64,000 nt of DNA, taken from Lophius americanus (Eukaryota; Chordata; Actinopteri; Lophiiformes; Lophiidae). A program made the translations under genes and the position numbers. The notes under the pieces were generated by a model. That model searched no databases and was not told the DNA's origin. It worked only from the letters and a program-made list of their open reading frames with translations. Shown here one piece after another: positions 41,191 to 52,217 of this stretch (within the stretch, counting starts at the first letter, position 1; every line of letters starts with the position of its first letter). The DNA lies in NCBI GenBank assembly GCA_037951165.1, contig JBBDHG010000186.1, positions 304,501-368,500 on the forward strand, written 5' to 3'.

Positions 41191-41283
41191 TTTTAAGACT
41201 GGGCATCTTCATTTTTTAGTTAACTACAGCAACTTAGTATTCTTTACGTGACTTAAACTCGTTTTTTTACGCTTCGTCGTATA

Positions 41284-41429
41284 TTAAAGGTGCATTGTGT
41301 AAAATTCAGTGCCATCTAGTGGTGACGTTTATACTGCAGCTCAGCTCACCCCTCCCTATTGGTGGCCTTCAAGAGTCAAAGTGATGTTATATTTATTCAG
41401 ATCATAAACTTTACGCACTGCACCTTTAA
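41284..41429. mobile_element. piggyBac-like MITE
   Basis: 146-bp element whose ends read TTAAAGGTGCATTGTGTAAA and, in reverse complement, TTAAAGGTGCAGTGCGTAAA (18 of 20 matching). Both ends are TTAA, the piggyBac target site. It contains GCCATCTAGTGGTG and no coding sequence. An AATAAA on the minus strand at 41397-41392 lies within it, 240 bp past the arl4c stop. Confidence 0.7.
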
Positions 41430-41635
41430 TAAAATGGATTCATTGATAACTTATTTTCTCTCAACCTTGAGTTCGTCATTTGAAGACCCCCCCCCCCTCC
41501 CCCCCGCCACAATGCTGACCATTTCATTATGACCCCCTGACATTCATCTGCGTGACTTTAAAGTGACATTATTAGCATTCTAGCATATATATAAATATAA
41601 AATGAGACCATGATGTTTCTGTCCGTCTCTCAGCA

Positions 41636-42220
41636 TCACGGCCTCTTCTTCTTCTGCTTCAGAGACTTCCTCCTCTTCACGATCATCTCGTACAGCTTGT
41701 CCATGCCCTCGTGCAGACCCTCACCGATGATGGCGCAGGCCGGCTGGACGTGGTACTGGGTGGAGGGGCTCAGCTCCGCCAGGGCCAGCTGCCTCTCGAT
41801 CTCCCCGACATCCAGCGCCCTGGGGAGATCCTGCTTGTTGGCGATGACCAGCAGAGGGGTGCCGTGGTTCTCGGAGAACCTGGTGATCTTGTGCAGCTCG
41901 GTCCGGGCCTCCTCCAGCCTCTCCGCGTCCACAGAGTCCACTACGTAGACGATGCCGTCCGTGCAGCGGCTGTAGGGCTTCCACAGGGGCCGCAGCTTCT
42001 CCTGCCCCCCCACGTCCCAGAAGTGGCAGCTGATGCCCTTGGAGGCCCCCGCGCCCCCCAGTCGGATCTTCTCTGTGTTGAAGCCGATGGTCGGCACCGT
42101 GTTCACGAACTCGTTAAACCTCAGCCGGTACAGGACGGTGGTCTTCCCTGCAGAGTCCAGACCCAGCATGACTATGTGCAGGGACTGGAAGGGACCCAGA
42201 CTGGAGAGACTGGTCCCCAT
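41636..42220 (-). CDS. arl4c: ADP-ribosylation factor-like GTPase 4C
   Basis: Single-exon gene of 194 codons, ATG at 42220-42218 and TGA at 41638-41636. ARL4 proteins are small ARF-family GTPases at the plasma membrane and nucleus that recruit cytohesins and affect actin and cell shape. Visible motifs are Gly2 for myristoylation (MGTSLSS), P-loop GLDSAGKTT, switch I NTVPTIGFNTEK, WDVGGQEKLRPLW, guanine-specificity NKQDLP and CAIIGEG, and a basic C-terminus KRRKSLKQKKKRP that serves as membrane or nuclear targeting signal. GISCHFWDVGG and YHVQPACAIIGEGL match ARL4C better than ARL4A or ARL4D. Vertebrate ARL4C is also intronless and about 192 residues. The insert GGAGASKG is slightly longer than in mammals. 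Which teleost duplicate (arl4ca or arl4cb) this is cannot be told here. Confidence 0.95.
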   Translation of the reverse strand: MGTSLSSLGPFQSLHIVMLGLDSAGKTTVLYRLRFNEFVNTVPTIGFNTEKIRLGGAGASKGISCHFWDVGGQEKLRPLWKPYSRCTDGIVYVVDSVDAERLEEARTELHKITRFSENHGTPLLVIANKQDLPRALDVGEIERQLALAELSPSTQYHVQPACAIIGEGLHEGMDKLYEMIVKRRKSLKQKKKRP

Positions 42221-42480
42221 GTCGCGGTCTGGATGAAGGATCAGTCGCGGGGATCCATAGCAGGCTGGTGATTCAAATCATGAGCTTTGCGCCTTCACCT
42301 GATGCGGACTGCGCACCACCTGGTTGCGCGGAGGCACCCAGAGGAGCAGCAGCATCCCTGGACTCAGTCCAGATCTCAGGCGTCCATAAAACCTCCACAC
42401 GCGCACAGGCGCGTGGCTCCACACGCGCAAATTACGTGCGGCAGCATCATGTCTCGTGCGCGTGTAGTAACGCTAATACT
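42221..42480 (-). promoter_or_regulatory. CpG-rich 5' flank of arl4c
   Basis: The 260 bp before the arl4c start codon are richer in CG dinucleotides than the surrounding AT-rich DNA, with repeated CGCGCA/TGCGCG words at 42398-42465. This fits a CpG-type promoter plus 5' UTR. No TATA box or transcription start can be fixed by eye. Confidence 0.4.
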
Positions 42481-42953
42481 GGTGTGACGTGTGGGAATAT
42501 ACGTGAAGCAAGAAGCGATTTGTGAAGCTGGAACAGTGACATACAGAATATCCGGTTCAGGCTTGAAAATAAAAGCTACAGTCATAAGGTAAGATTACAC
42601 TGGATCTTATTTTGAAAGTATTTAATTCATGTTGCGTTTCCGCTGCGCAGTGACCTGCCGGAAGTCTGACACATGGTGGTGAAATGCTGGAAATACTTCT
42701 CCACATTTATTTAAAAAAAATATATTTATTTTTATCCTAATTATTTATTTTGCTATGTTTATTTTTAAACATGCTTATGTTTAATGTTTTAAACTTAATT
42801 TATTTCATTTAATTTATGCATCTAGGTCTCCACATGACTGTGAAAAGAATATTTGATTAATCTGGTTAGTCAGTGACGAACTTGTTATTACTACAAAATA
42901 AAAGTTCTTCAGAAGTGATTGATGAAATATTATAACAGATTTAAAAAAACAAC

Positions 42954-42995
<42 letters not shown>

Positions 42996-43728
42996 TGTAA
43001 CACCTCTGGTCTTGGTCTGGTTCGTGTTTTGTGGAGACATCCAGACGTTTCATTTGGCTCCAGATCTGGATGTGGAAGATTAAAACCTCTTTTTTGGAGG
43101 GGGCCAGTATGTATCGGGTCAAAGGTCGGCGGCAGAGACGGTAAGAGAGGTGACACCAGAACAGTTTCATTCTGCTGCAGGATCTTCACCACTAGATGGC
43201 AGCAGAAGAATTCAGAAGAAGATCCTCTGCAACCAGAAGAGACTATTATCCAACCCAGAGAGCAGAAGATGTTTAAGGATCTATTCTACAAATATAAAAT
43301 ATATTTATGGGAGAGTAGTGAGCATCAAATTCTAAAAATAGAATGATGATTCCTTCTGTTAACATAACGGGGAACATGTGAGGGAGAACATCTTCCTTCT
43401 AACCAACGAACCAACATCCTCTCAACGACCCTCTGAGCAGATCTTCAGGGACCTTCCTGAGACCAGGTTACTCCGCCGAAGATGATCAGAACCAGAACTC
43501 ATTCAGATGGGTCTCCTCTTCTTAGCCATATCTCAAAGTTCTCTGGCGCTTTGGGGGAACTTTCCTCAACCTCTCGCCATCTTTGCCCGAATCTCAAATG
43601 TGGAACCTCCGACTTCTACCGAGGTTCTGTACTCTTTTAATTCACTGATTGTTTACTTTGATGTTTCTGTAATATAATGATGTCAGAGTCTTTGATCTAA
43701 AAACATCAGAGGAGAGAAATATTACTCA

Positions 43729-44812
43729 CACATAGTAACAGATTACTCACACATAGTAACAGATTACTCACACATAGTAACAGATTACTCACACATTGTA
43801 ACAGATTACTCTGACATAATAACAGATTACTCACACATAGTAATAGATTACTCACACATGGTAACAGATTACTCACACATAGTAACAGATTACTCACACA
43901 TAGTAACAGATTACTCTGACATAGTAACAGATTACTCACACATTGTAACAGATTACTCTGACATAGTAACAGATTACTCACACATAGTAATAGATTACTC
44001 ACACATGGTAACAGATTACTCAAACACAGTAACACATTACTCACACATAGTAACAGATTATTCACAAACAGTAACAGATTACTCACAAACAGTAACAGAT
44101 TACTCACACATAGTAACAGATTACTCACAAACAGTAACAGATTATTCACAAACAGTAACAGATTACTAACAAACAGTAACAGATTACTCACACATAGTAA
44201 TAGATTACTCACACATGGTAACAGATTACTCACACATAGTAACAGATTACTCACACATAGTATCAGATTACTCACACATAGTAATAGATTACTCACACAT
44301 GGTAACAGATTACTCACACATAGTAACAGATTACTCACACATAGTAACAGATTACTCTGACATAGTAACAGATTACTCACACATTGTAACAGATTACTCT
44401 GACATAGTAACAGATTACTCACACATAGTAATAGATTACTCACACATGGTAACAGATTACTCAAACACAGTAACACATTACTCACACATAGTAACAGATT
44501 ATTCACAAACAGTAACAGATTACTCACAAACAGTAACAGATTACTCACACATAGTAACAGATTACTCACACATTGTAAGAGATTACTCTGCCATAGTAAC
44601 AGATTACTCACAAACAGTAACAGATTATTCACAAACAGTAACAGATTACTAACAAACAGTAACAGATTACTCACACACAGTAACAGATTATTCACAAACA
44701 GTAATAGATTACTCTGACATAGTAACAGATTACTCACAAACAGTAACAGATTACTCACACACATTAACATATTATTCACAAACAGTAACAGATTACTCAC
44801 ACATAGAAGCAG
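43729..44812. repeat. 21-bp minisatellite
   Basis: About 51 copies of AGATTACTCACACATAGTAAC with recurrent variants (CTGACA for CACACA, AAACAG for ACATAG). Variant order repeats in blocks: about 43834-44160 and 44195-44530 share the same succession, indicating a higher-order duplication. Open on both strands only because 21 is divisible by three. Confidence 0.96.
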
Positions 44813-45220
44813 ATACAATCTTATTGACTCTGTAAATATATTTAGGTCTTACCGGTCAGTGGAGACAAAGGTTTTGCAAACACACCTGATAGTTGTGGAG
44901 CTATTTTAAATTAATTTGGGGTAAATCACTCAGGCGAGTTTTCACTTAAATAAACAGTCATCAGAACAAGGTAATTAACATTAATTAACATTGTCACATG
45001 GCTTCTCCTCCCCGCGTAGTCTAATGAACCGGATCAGGCGTGAGACAGCAGCTGTATGGATTAAGAAGTATTAGTATTGAAGAAGTCCTTAAACACACAC
45101 AGGTAACCACAAACGCTGAGTCATCACGTCTCTAATCGTCGCCATGACCTCCTCCTCTGCTGAGCATCCTAATGAGAGTTTGAGAGATCAATAAAACAAA
45201 TAACAACAAGGCCAAGGACA

Positions 45221-45323
<103 letters not shown>

Positions 45324-45374
45324 CTCATTCTCTCCCAATCAGGCTGATTCACCTGAAAGCCTCACATTTAACCC

Positions 45375-45575
45375 ACTAGGAGGAGCTAGTGTTCCGAACA
45401 AAACTGCTTTTCAGCCATAAACCTCCTAATTAAATGTTTATTCGGACATTTAATCAAATTTAATTTGAGGAGTTCAATCAAGGGGATCGCTTGTACAACG
45501 CAGGGGATTGGGCACATTTGGGGATATTACCTTGCTGTCGGGGACGACAGCGTGGGACTTGTTATTTTTAGATAT
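45375..45575 (-). repeat. CTCCCCCTAGTG family copy, 5' part
   Basis: The minus strand contains CGTCGTCCCCGACAGCAAGG and CCCAATCCCCTGCGTTGTAC, matching 23695-23760 and 34000-34040. It ends near a GAGGAGCTAGTG word. Confidence 0.65.
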
Positions 45576-46999
45576 TACATCATTCTCTTTATAAACTCTT
45601 TTGTTTTGAGACCCTGTGTCATCACTAAGTCACTATTTTGAGAGACTAAATCATGATTTTGATACACAAAGTCCTTTTCCTGTTGAACATTTCTAGCAGA
45701 GACGTTTCCATCTTTCTTCTTTCCGCCACGGAGGTCGTGACAAACCGACCACGACTGCAGGTTTCACGAAGCTCCGCCCCCGCCAGACGTGACTGAAAGC
45801 AGATAGTGGCGATTCATTTTTAGTACTTTGAAGTCTCGTTCCACTCAGACCCTCCTGTGATGTTTCCACACATCCGCTGAACGCTTCAACAGAAGATGAA
45901 ACAGATACCCAGCTTCTCATCCCGACGCCGGTTTTGTCTTCTCTCACGCCGGAACCAGTGAGGGGAAAAGCTGAATTCCTGTTTTCTTTTCACGCTTCTC
46001 TCACAGACGGGTTCTTTCATCGATGAGGTGAAAAACACCTGGAAGTCTGATTAACCCTTTCAGGTCCTGATCAGCTGCTTGTTTGGGTCCATTTTCAGTC
46101 TATTTCTTATATATGTGTATATATTAAATATATATACTGTTAAAAGGGTTAGGGTCCGAGGGCAGAGCCTTGGGGACACAGAGGAGGAGGCATTACCCTA
46201 TTCCATAAGTACCTTTTTTTTATGTTTTTACATTTTACACATGTGACGACTTACTAAACAGATTTTTTTTTTCTTTTATCAATAATTGCCCAAAATGAAA
46301 TATGCAAAGAAATGCGTTTTCCCTATTTCTCTTCTTTGTGAGAAGATGAAAGGGTGAAAGGCTGGAATAACGTTCCTTTCTGCGGCTGCAGACGGCGTGA
46401 GGTCACTGATCGCCGTATGTTTCAAACAGAGGAGAGTTTCACCGCCGTCGTCGCTGTGAGACGGAGACGGTTTCCAGGAGACCAGCAGGAACGCGGAGCG
46501 TCACTCATCAAGCAGCAGCGGATGACTGGATGAAGTGTTCTTTTGTCTGAGGGTGAATAATCCTCCGCTTTAATTGAACTCCGCTGCGGCCCGTGTGAGT
46601 GTTCGTCAGGAAGGACAGCACACAAAGCAGCGCATTCATGCGTGCATCAGCGTTGGTGCGTGACCTTCCGCTGCGTTTACACGGAACAGTCCGATGTTCC
46701 GTCTCTGTGCCGCCGTTTAAGGAGAGAGAATCACGGTCGGGACGCCATTAGCAAGTTGGTGGAAGTGGACAGAATTTATCAGCTGGATCTGTGAGGAGTT
46801 GCTTTCATTTACGTCTGCATCCATCAGACAGACCGCTGAGCCGCCAGCTGCTCTGCCAATCAGGAGGCAGGAAAAGGAAAACTGAAACTCATCTGAAGGT
46901 TTTTTCTTGTCTGCTTAAAAATTAGATCCAAAGAGTTTATTCGCCTTTTGACCACGTACAGCTGGTACATGTGGCAAAGGTGATTCCGGCGGTTCAGGT

Positions 47000-47310
47000 G
47001 GGATATATGATACATGTGCTAAAGGTGGCACAGGTGGTACATTTGAAAAAAGGTGGCACAGGTGGTACATTTGGAAGAAGGTGACACAGGTGGTACATTT
47101 GAAAAATGGTGGCACAGGTAGTAAATTTTGGAAAAAGGTGACACAGGTGGTACATTTGGAAGAAGGTGACACAGGTGGTACATGTGGCACAGGTGATTCA
47201 GGTGGGATATATGATACATGTGCTAAAGGTTGCACAGGTGGTAAATTTTGTAAAAAAAGGTGGCACAGGTGGTAAATTTTGGAAAAAAGGTGGCACAGGT
47301 GGTCCAGGTG
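47000..47310. repeat. ~27-bp GGTGGCACAGGTGGTACATT tandem repeat
   Basis: Eight to nine variant units with GGTGGCACAGGTGGTACATT cores and A-rich joins. A larger GTGGGATATATGATACATGT segment occurs twice (46999 and 47203), showing nested duplication. Confidence 0.9.
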
Positions 47311-47559
47311 TAAATGGAATATTTGTTGCAGAACATTGAGGGCCGAGAAGAAAAGAGAGACTGAGAAAGAAACATTCTTGTATTTTTCACACACTTACAC
47401 AAAAGCCCACCTGACAAACTCTTCCTGAACATCAGAGATAAAACAGAGAACAAGACAAACAAACAAAAGTCATTCAGAGCAAAAACATGAAGTAAAATAA
47501 AATAAGAGTTTACTTTATCGACACTGTCGTCCACCAAACGAAGGATTTATCTCTGAATT

Positions 47560-47975
47560 GTTCTTTACAGTGAATTCCACTAATTCAAATCCTCAAATTG
47601 AGTTTGATTCATTAATAATGTCAAATATGACAAGAATCTGGGACTAAATCTGACCAACAGGGTTTTTCATAGAACGACTTCTCCTTAACGAGTAAAAACT
47701 AGTATAAGTATAAAAACAAGTATAAACTATTACATTAAAATATGACACATATGTTTAAAAGACAGATCTTCTGGAGTCGATTCATTTTCACCACATTTTG
47801 ACCCAATCGGGCCGACAGTCGAGAAATTACGATCCGTAAAGCAACTGACTTCCACCAAATCAATCCAGTTCTTGCTTTCACTAAAATCAATGGGGGTATA
47901 AAATTTGAAAATGATCCTTTAAATATTTTGAGTCATGGCGTTAACATGAAGGTTCTCCGGCGGACGCCGATGACG
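47560..47975 (+). repeat. CTCCCCCTAGTG family copy, diverged
   Basis: Contains GGACTAAATCTGACCAACAG, TCGGGCCGACAGTCGAGAAA and CAATCCAGTTCTTGC in family order. Part of the CTCCCCCTAGTG block is deleted. Confidence 0.6.
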
Positions 47976-48599
47976 AGTCCACAACAGCCCCGACTGTTTT
48001 CGGGGTTAAATTGGTACCAACCAGCTTGTGGTTATTACCCATGAGCCTCTTGGCTCCAACTGCTAACATGGTTCGAGTTTGTCTTCAACACTCAAACCTC
48101 ATCGGTCTCCAAAGAAATGAAATGAAATAGAATGTTGATTGGCGATGACCCAACATCACGAAACCGCCAAAGGTGAACCTTTCAGAACCTGCAGCTGCTG
48201 ATATGGACCTGCTGTTGGCGGGATATGGAACCTGCTGCCATGTTACCAATCCACGTTCACTCTGGGGCCCGACAGGAACATGATACCTGGTGAATCTGCT
48301 ATGAGTGGGTGTCGGCACCAGCCCACCTGAGAACATTTCCCGTTCCCCATTTGGGCATCTTGGCCACAAGAGGAATAGAATGGGACGAGTTGACTGTCAG
48401 CTCGGTTCTGAGAAAAAACATTGAAGAACACAAAGAGAGAAGGTCGCGACCTTTTGAGCGTTTGATTATTTGAGCAGGACTGGCCGCGGTCACGCAGAGC
48501 TTCCCTCTGCACAACCTGTGGTTGGAAAAACAGACACAATAAAGATGAAGAGTAGGAACCGGATCCAAGATCCAAAATGAAACACCGTCACACCATCAG

Positions 48600-51092
48600 G
48601 GGCCGTTCTCCGTTTTATTGAAGCCTTGTGGACAGAACCACTAGAACAGATGTCAGCGGTGATAGATCACATAAGAACCTGCCAGTACACAGATGTTTAA
48701 ACTCCTCTGGTTGATTCTGATCAGCCCATGTTGGGTCCACACACATACAAGAACCCGACCGCAGACACAGAACTTACCGAGAAGAAAACAAGAAAGAAAG
48801 AAAAAAATCACACGGCGAAAAACTTTTCATGGAAACCAAATGTAGAAGTTAACGATAAAAGCATCAGCGCTGGTTGATTAAATAAACGCTTTCATGTCAG
48901 ACACAAAAGGCCCGTTTGAATGTACATTTAACAAAAACCCAGATCTTTTCTGAAACCTTTTACAGTTTAAAGTCCAGTTGCATTGATTAAAGCAGTAACA
49001 GCCGCTGAGGAGACACTTCATGTGTCTTTAAGTCCAAAATGAATCCTCCTTCAAAAGTTCCGGTACCAGGAGAGAATATTTAAAGTTCTCAGGCAGGTTG
49101 TAACAAAGGTTGTAGGTACCGTCATGATTCTGTGCGCTGTCTGTCCCAAATGTAACAAACCTGGAAAATACTTGAGGCGTGTAATACAATACAAAAATCG
49201 TTAGCATCAGCTTTCTTACTAATGCTGTCTGTTGAAGTATGTAGCATTAGCTTTCTTACTAATGCTGTCTGTTGAAGTATGTAGCATTAGCTTACTTACT
49301 AATGCTGTCTGTTGAAGTATGTAGCATTAGCTTTCTTACTAATGCTGTCTATTGAGTTATGTAGCATTAGCCTGCTAACTAATGCTGTCCGTTCCAGTAT
49401 GTAGCATTAGCCTGCTAACTAATACTGTCTGTTTAAGTATGTAACATTAGCTTGCTAACTAATAATGTCTCTAGCTCTATATAGCATTAGTCTGCTAACT
49501 AATGCTGTCTAAGTATGTAGCATTAGCTTACATACTCATACTGTCTGTTGAAGTATGTAGCATTAGCTTGCTTACTAATGCCGTTTGTTGCAGTATGTAG
49601 CATTAGCTAATCGATTTTTCATTTTGTTCTTTGCTGTAAAGAATCTACCCAACCTGTAAATTTACCATATGATCAGTATGACTAAAAAATATAAGATATA
49701 AATGTTTAAAAGTCAAACCAAGAATACTCTCCTGATAATACATCGTTTTTTCTGGGACTATAAAATATGAACGTATGTCTCGCACAAACAGACAGACTGT
49801 TCCTTTAGCGATGGACTAAAAATGTTTTAGGTAAACTAAAGCTGACGTGTTTGTTTGAAAGTTCTGCTTTGCCTTTTTGTTTGTTTGTTTTGTGCATAAA
49901 CTGCCAGTATTAGGCAGTAAGGCTAAAAACCGGAGGGAAAGTTGTTAATGTTCAAAAATCAGTGAAAAAAAGTCATTGTGTAGCACAGGTGAGTAACCTA
50001 AACTCACCAAAGTACGTCTTTCTCTGCTGATACAACGTTACAAATGTTTCTCTCTGAATGTTTATTTCACTCTGTTGTCAAACTTTACCGACGTAAACAC
50101 AACTTCTGATGGTGGGGGCGTGGCCTGATTTGAGGATTATATCAACTGACTACTTGTACAAATAATTCATTGTGTGGTGTTGATACGATTATCTCTTTCC
50201 CCCCGATTAAGTCGGACCCTCCCCGATCGCCAATCGTAAACATCAAACATGTTTGAAAATTTAAGACTCCCGATCCTCCAACGGAATACCGGCGACAGCC
50301 AATGAGAGCGAGCGGACCGGGAGGCGTAGGAACCGGATGTTGTGTACTTTTACAGCGAACAGAAACCAAAACACACCAGAACCCCGATCCAGATGGATTA
50401 TTGAAGAAGAAGAGGAGGAGCTTGTGGAAGTATGACAACACCAGTGTCTTTATAAACGAGTCACGCAAGAACATCCATCACAATAGAACCGACGAGGACG
50501 TCCATCGTCCTCCATGTCTGTTCTTCTTCTAAAGTCACGTTTGGTCACGTGACTTCCTGTGAGATCTCGTGTCTGTGGAATCCTGACTGGGTCTAATGTC
50601 AGTGTCGTCAAGTTGTGTCGATACCGCAGTCGCCTCAAGGTTTATCATACAACCTGTACTGTACCATATCTTTAGAAAACAGCCGAACCGTGTCCAACAG
50701 GAAGAGAAGATGGATTTGTGTAAGACAGACTGAAGAACTGAGGTAGAAGAGAGAGAAGAGTAAAAAGAAAGGAGAAGGGTTCCTACAGCTTCACATCGAC
50801 CACTGATGTCCAGTGGCGTTGCTACATTTTAAGTAATGAGAAGTAGGCGGAGTTACTGACGTTCAGGAATGGCCTGAAGAGCCAAAGGTGAGCGAAGTGT
50901 CACCTGTGTGAGACGGGCGATCAAAAGCCCAGTCCAAACTTGATGAAAACACTGACGAGTCATGGGCCGCTCCACTCAGACTGAGCTCCACAGATGAATC
51001 TGCAGATGAAGAACAACTGAGCTCATCAAGTTCCACCTGGACAGAAGACCCCTCAGACCTTTGAACCACGTTCTCCAGGAGGATGAAGATAT
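48600..51092 (-). other. Probable 3' UTR and downstream region of the sh3bp4-like gene
   Basis: No credible coding sequence. On the minus strand an AATAAA lies at 48619-48614, a candidate poly(A) signal that would give a 3' UTR of about 2.5 kb. The stretch includes a 40-bp minisatellite at 49195-49610. Extent is inferred, not shown. Confidence 0.35.
49195..49610. repeat. 40-bp minisatellite
   Basis: About ten copies of a 40-bp unit starting GTAGCATTAGCTTTCTTACT and ending CTGTCTGTTGAAGTAT. The first copies are nearly identical and the later ones more diverged. Confidence 0.93.
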
Positions 51093-52217
51093 TCAAACAG
51101 CAAAATCTCCATATCCGGTGGGACAGAAGGCGGCGCTGCGAAGGGTATCCAGACAGTTGACCAGGATCAGAGTGCCGGTCAGGTGCTTCCATCTCTTGGT
51201 GATGGGGTTCCTCATCTTGTCCAGGCCGAGGTGGAGCTCCTGCATCACATCTCGGTAGCTGTCCCCCACGTGGGCCGACCAGGTCAGGAGGAAGTCGTAG
51301 GCTGGTTTCCACATGACCTGCAGGGATGGGATCGGGGTTTGAGAAAGAGGAGAGGAAGAACTGATGAGGGCAGAAAGAAACAGCTGGAAGATGTTCTACC
51401 TCTGTAGAAACTCCATGATGAGGGGAAGTTCTAGCAAGAGCAGGAAAAGTTCAGTTTGTGCCTCCGGAACCAAGTCATTGTCTTTGTTGGTCACAAGTAA
51501 GTTTCAAGTCCTTGTGGTCAAATCCGGAACCAAAAGACGCAGGTTCTGTGTCAAGCCAAACTGTTTCATGTCAAGTCCAACTCAAAGTCAAGTCCCAAGT
51601 TAAGACGGGTCTGTTCTGGTTCAGGTCCCAAGTCCATTCCCAAGTGAAGAATTAAAAGCCCCAAGCTGAGTTCTAAGTAAAGTCCAAAGTTAAGACGAAT
51701 GAGTTCTAGAGCCAAGTCAAAAGTCCGAACCTACAAGTTCTGATTGAAGTCCCAAGTTAGGTCCCAGGAATGTGAATACTGTCAAGTCTCAGATCAAGGC
51801 AATACATCGAGTTGTAATTAAAGTCTCAAGTCCAAGTCCACCCAGGCTTTAACTGGAAGATCTGAAGTTCAGTTCCAAGTCCAGTGCTTAACCAGAACAG
51901 ACATGTTCCGAGTCACTTCCAGAGTCCATCACAAGTCCAGTTCCAAGAAGAGACTCTAGAGCCTTAAAAGTTCTGTTTCAAGTCAACAGAGACAAGTTCC
52001 AAATCAAGTACTGAACCAATCTTCTCACCTCGTTGTCCAGTAGACCATTTTTGTCCCGGTGTGGCGCCTCATAGGCCTCCATTTGTTGTCTGGACACTCG
52101 AGCAAGTTTCTCAGCCAGTTCCCTCCACCGGGACGCCACCTCTACCGCCGTGGTCAGCAAGACGAAATCCAGGACCAGTTTGGCGACCAGACCTTGGCAG
52201 TCCATCTTCAACAATGC
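51093..52217 (-). CDS. sh3bp4: SH3BP4-like protein, last two coding exons (5'-partial)
   Basis: Two in-frame minus-strand exons, 52217-52029 (63 codons) and 51317-51093 (74 codons plus TGA), joined by a 711-bp GT/AG intron. They read ALLKMDCQGLVAKLVLDFVL, SRWRELAEKLARVSRQQMEA and YEAPHRDKNGLLDNE, then VMWKPAYDFLLTWSAHVGDS and NPITKRWKHLTGTLILVN, ending GDFAV. I recognise this as the C-terminal death-domain-like region of the SH3BP4/MACC1 family. SH3BP4 controls endocytic cargo selection and Rag-GTPase/mTORC1 signalling. Its neighbourhood supports SH3BP4: in human 2q37 SH3BP4 lies next to ARL4C. The upstream exon begins directly after an acceptor (phase 0), so the large 5' coding exon lies elsewhere; no matching ORF exists up to 64000, implying an intron of more than 11.7 kb. 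MACC1 is the alternative. Confidence 0.72.
51430..52000. repeat. Degenerate CAAGTCC repeat in the sh3bp4-like intron
   Basis: The intron between the two sh3bp4-like exons is filled with irregular CAAGTCC, CCAAGTC and AAGTCAAGTC words. It is an old, decayed short-unit tandem repeat. Confidence 0.75.

Larger units (their letters stand above)
37582..41283. other. Intergenic region between gene B and arl4c
   Basis: No credible gene. It contains the 5' flank of gene B (no TATA box seen just upstream of 37581), a TAGGCTCCAGC-family piece at 38740-38830 and a 19-bp minisatellite at 40551-41190. Remaining ORFs are short and without motifs. Confidence 0.6.

Noticed and set aside
40551..44812. Regular tandem repeats that might be taken for CRISPR arrays
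   Set aside because: Units abut without unique spacers, no cas genes are present and the context is a vertebrate genome.
43706..44818. 370-codon minus-strand ORF with NLLLCVS heptads
   Set aside because: The 21-bp minisatellite is open because its unit is a multiple of three; no start context, domain or splice support.
50863..51312. 149-codon minus-strand ORF extending past the sh3bp4-like stop
   Set aside because: It is in another frame from the recognised exon, and its tail after FCCLNIF has no family similarity that I can see.
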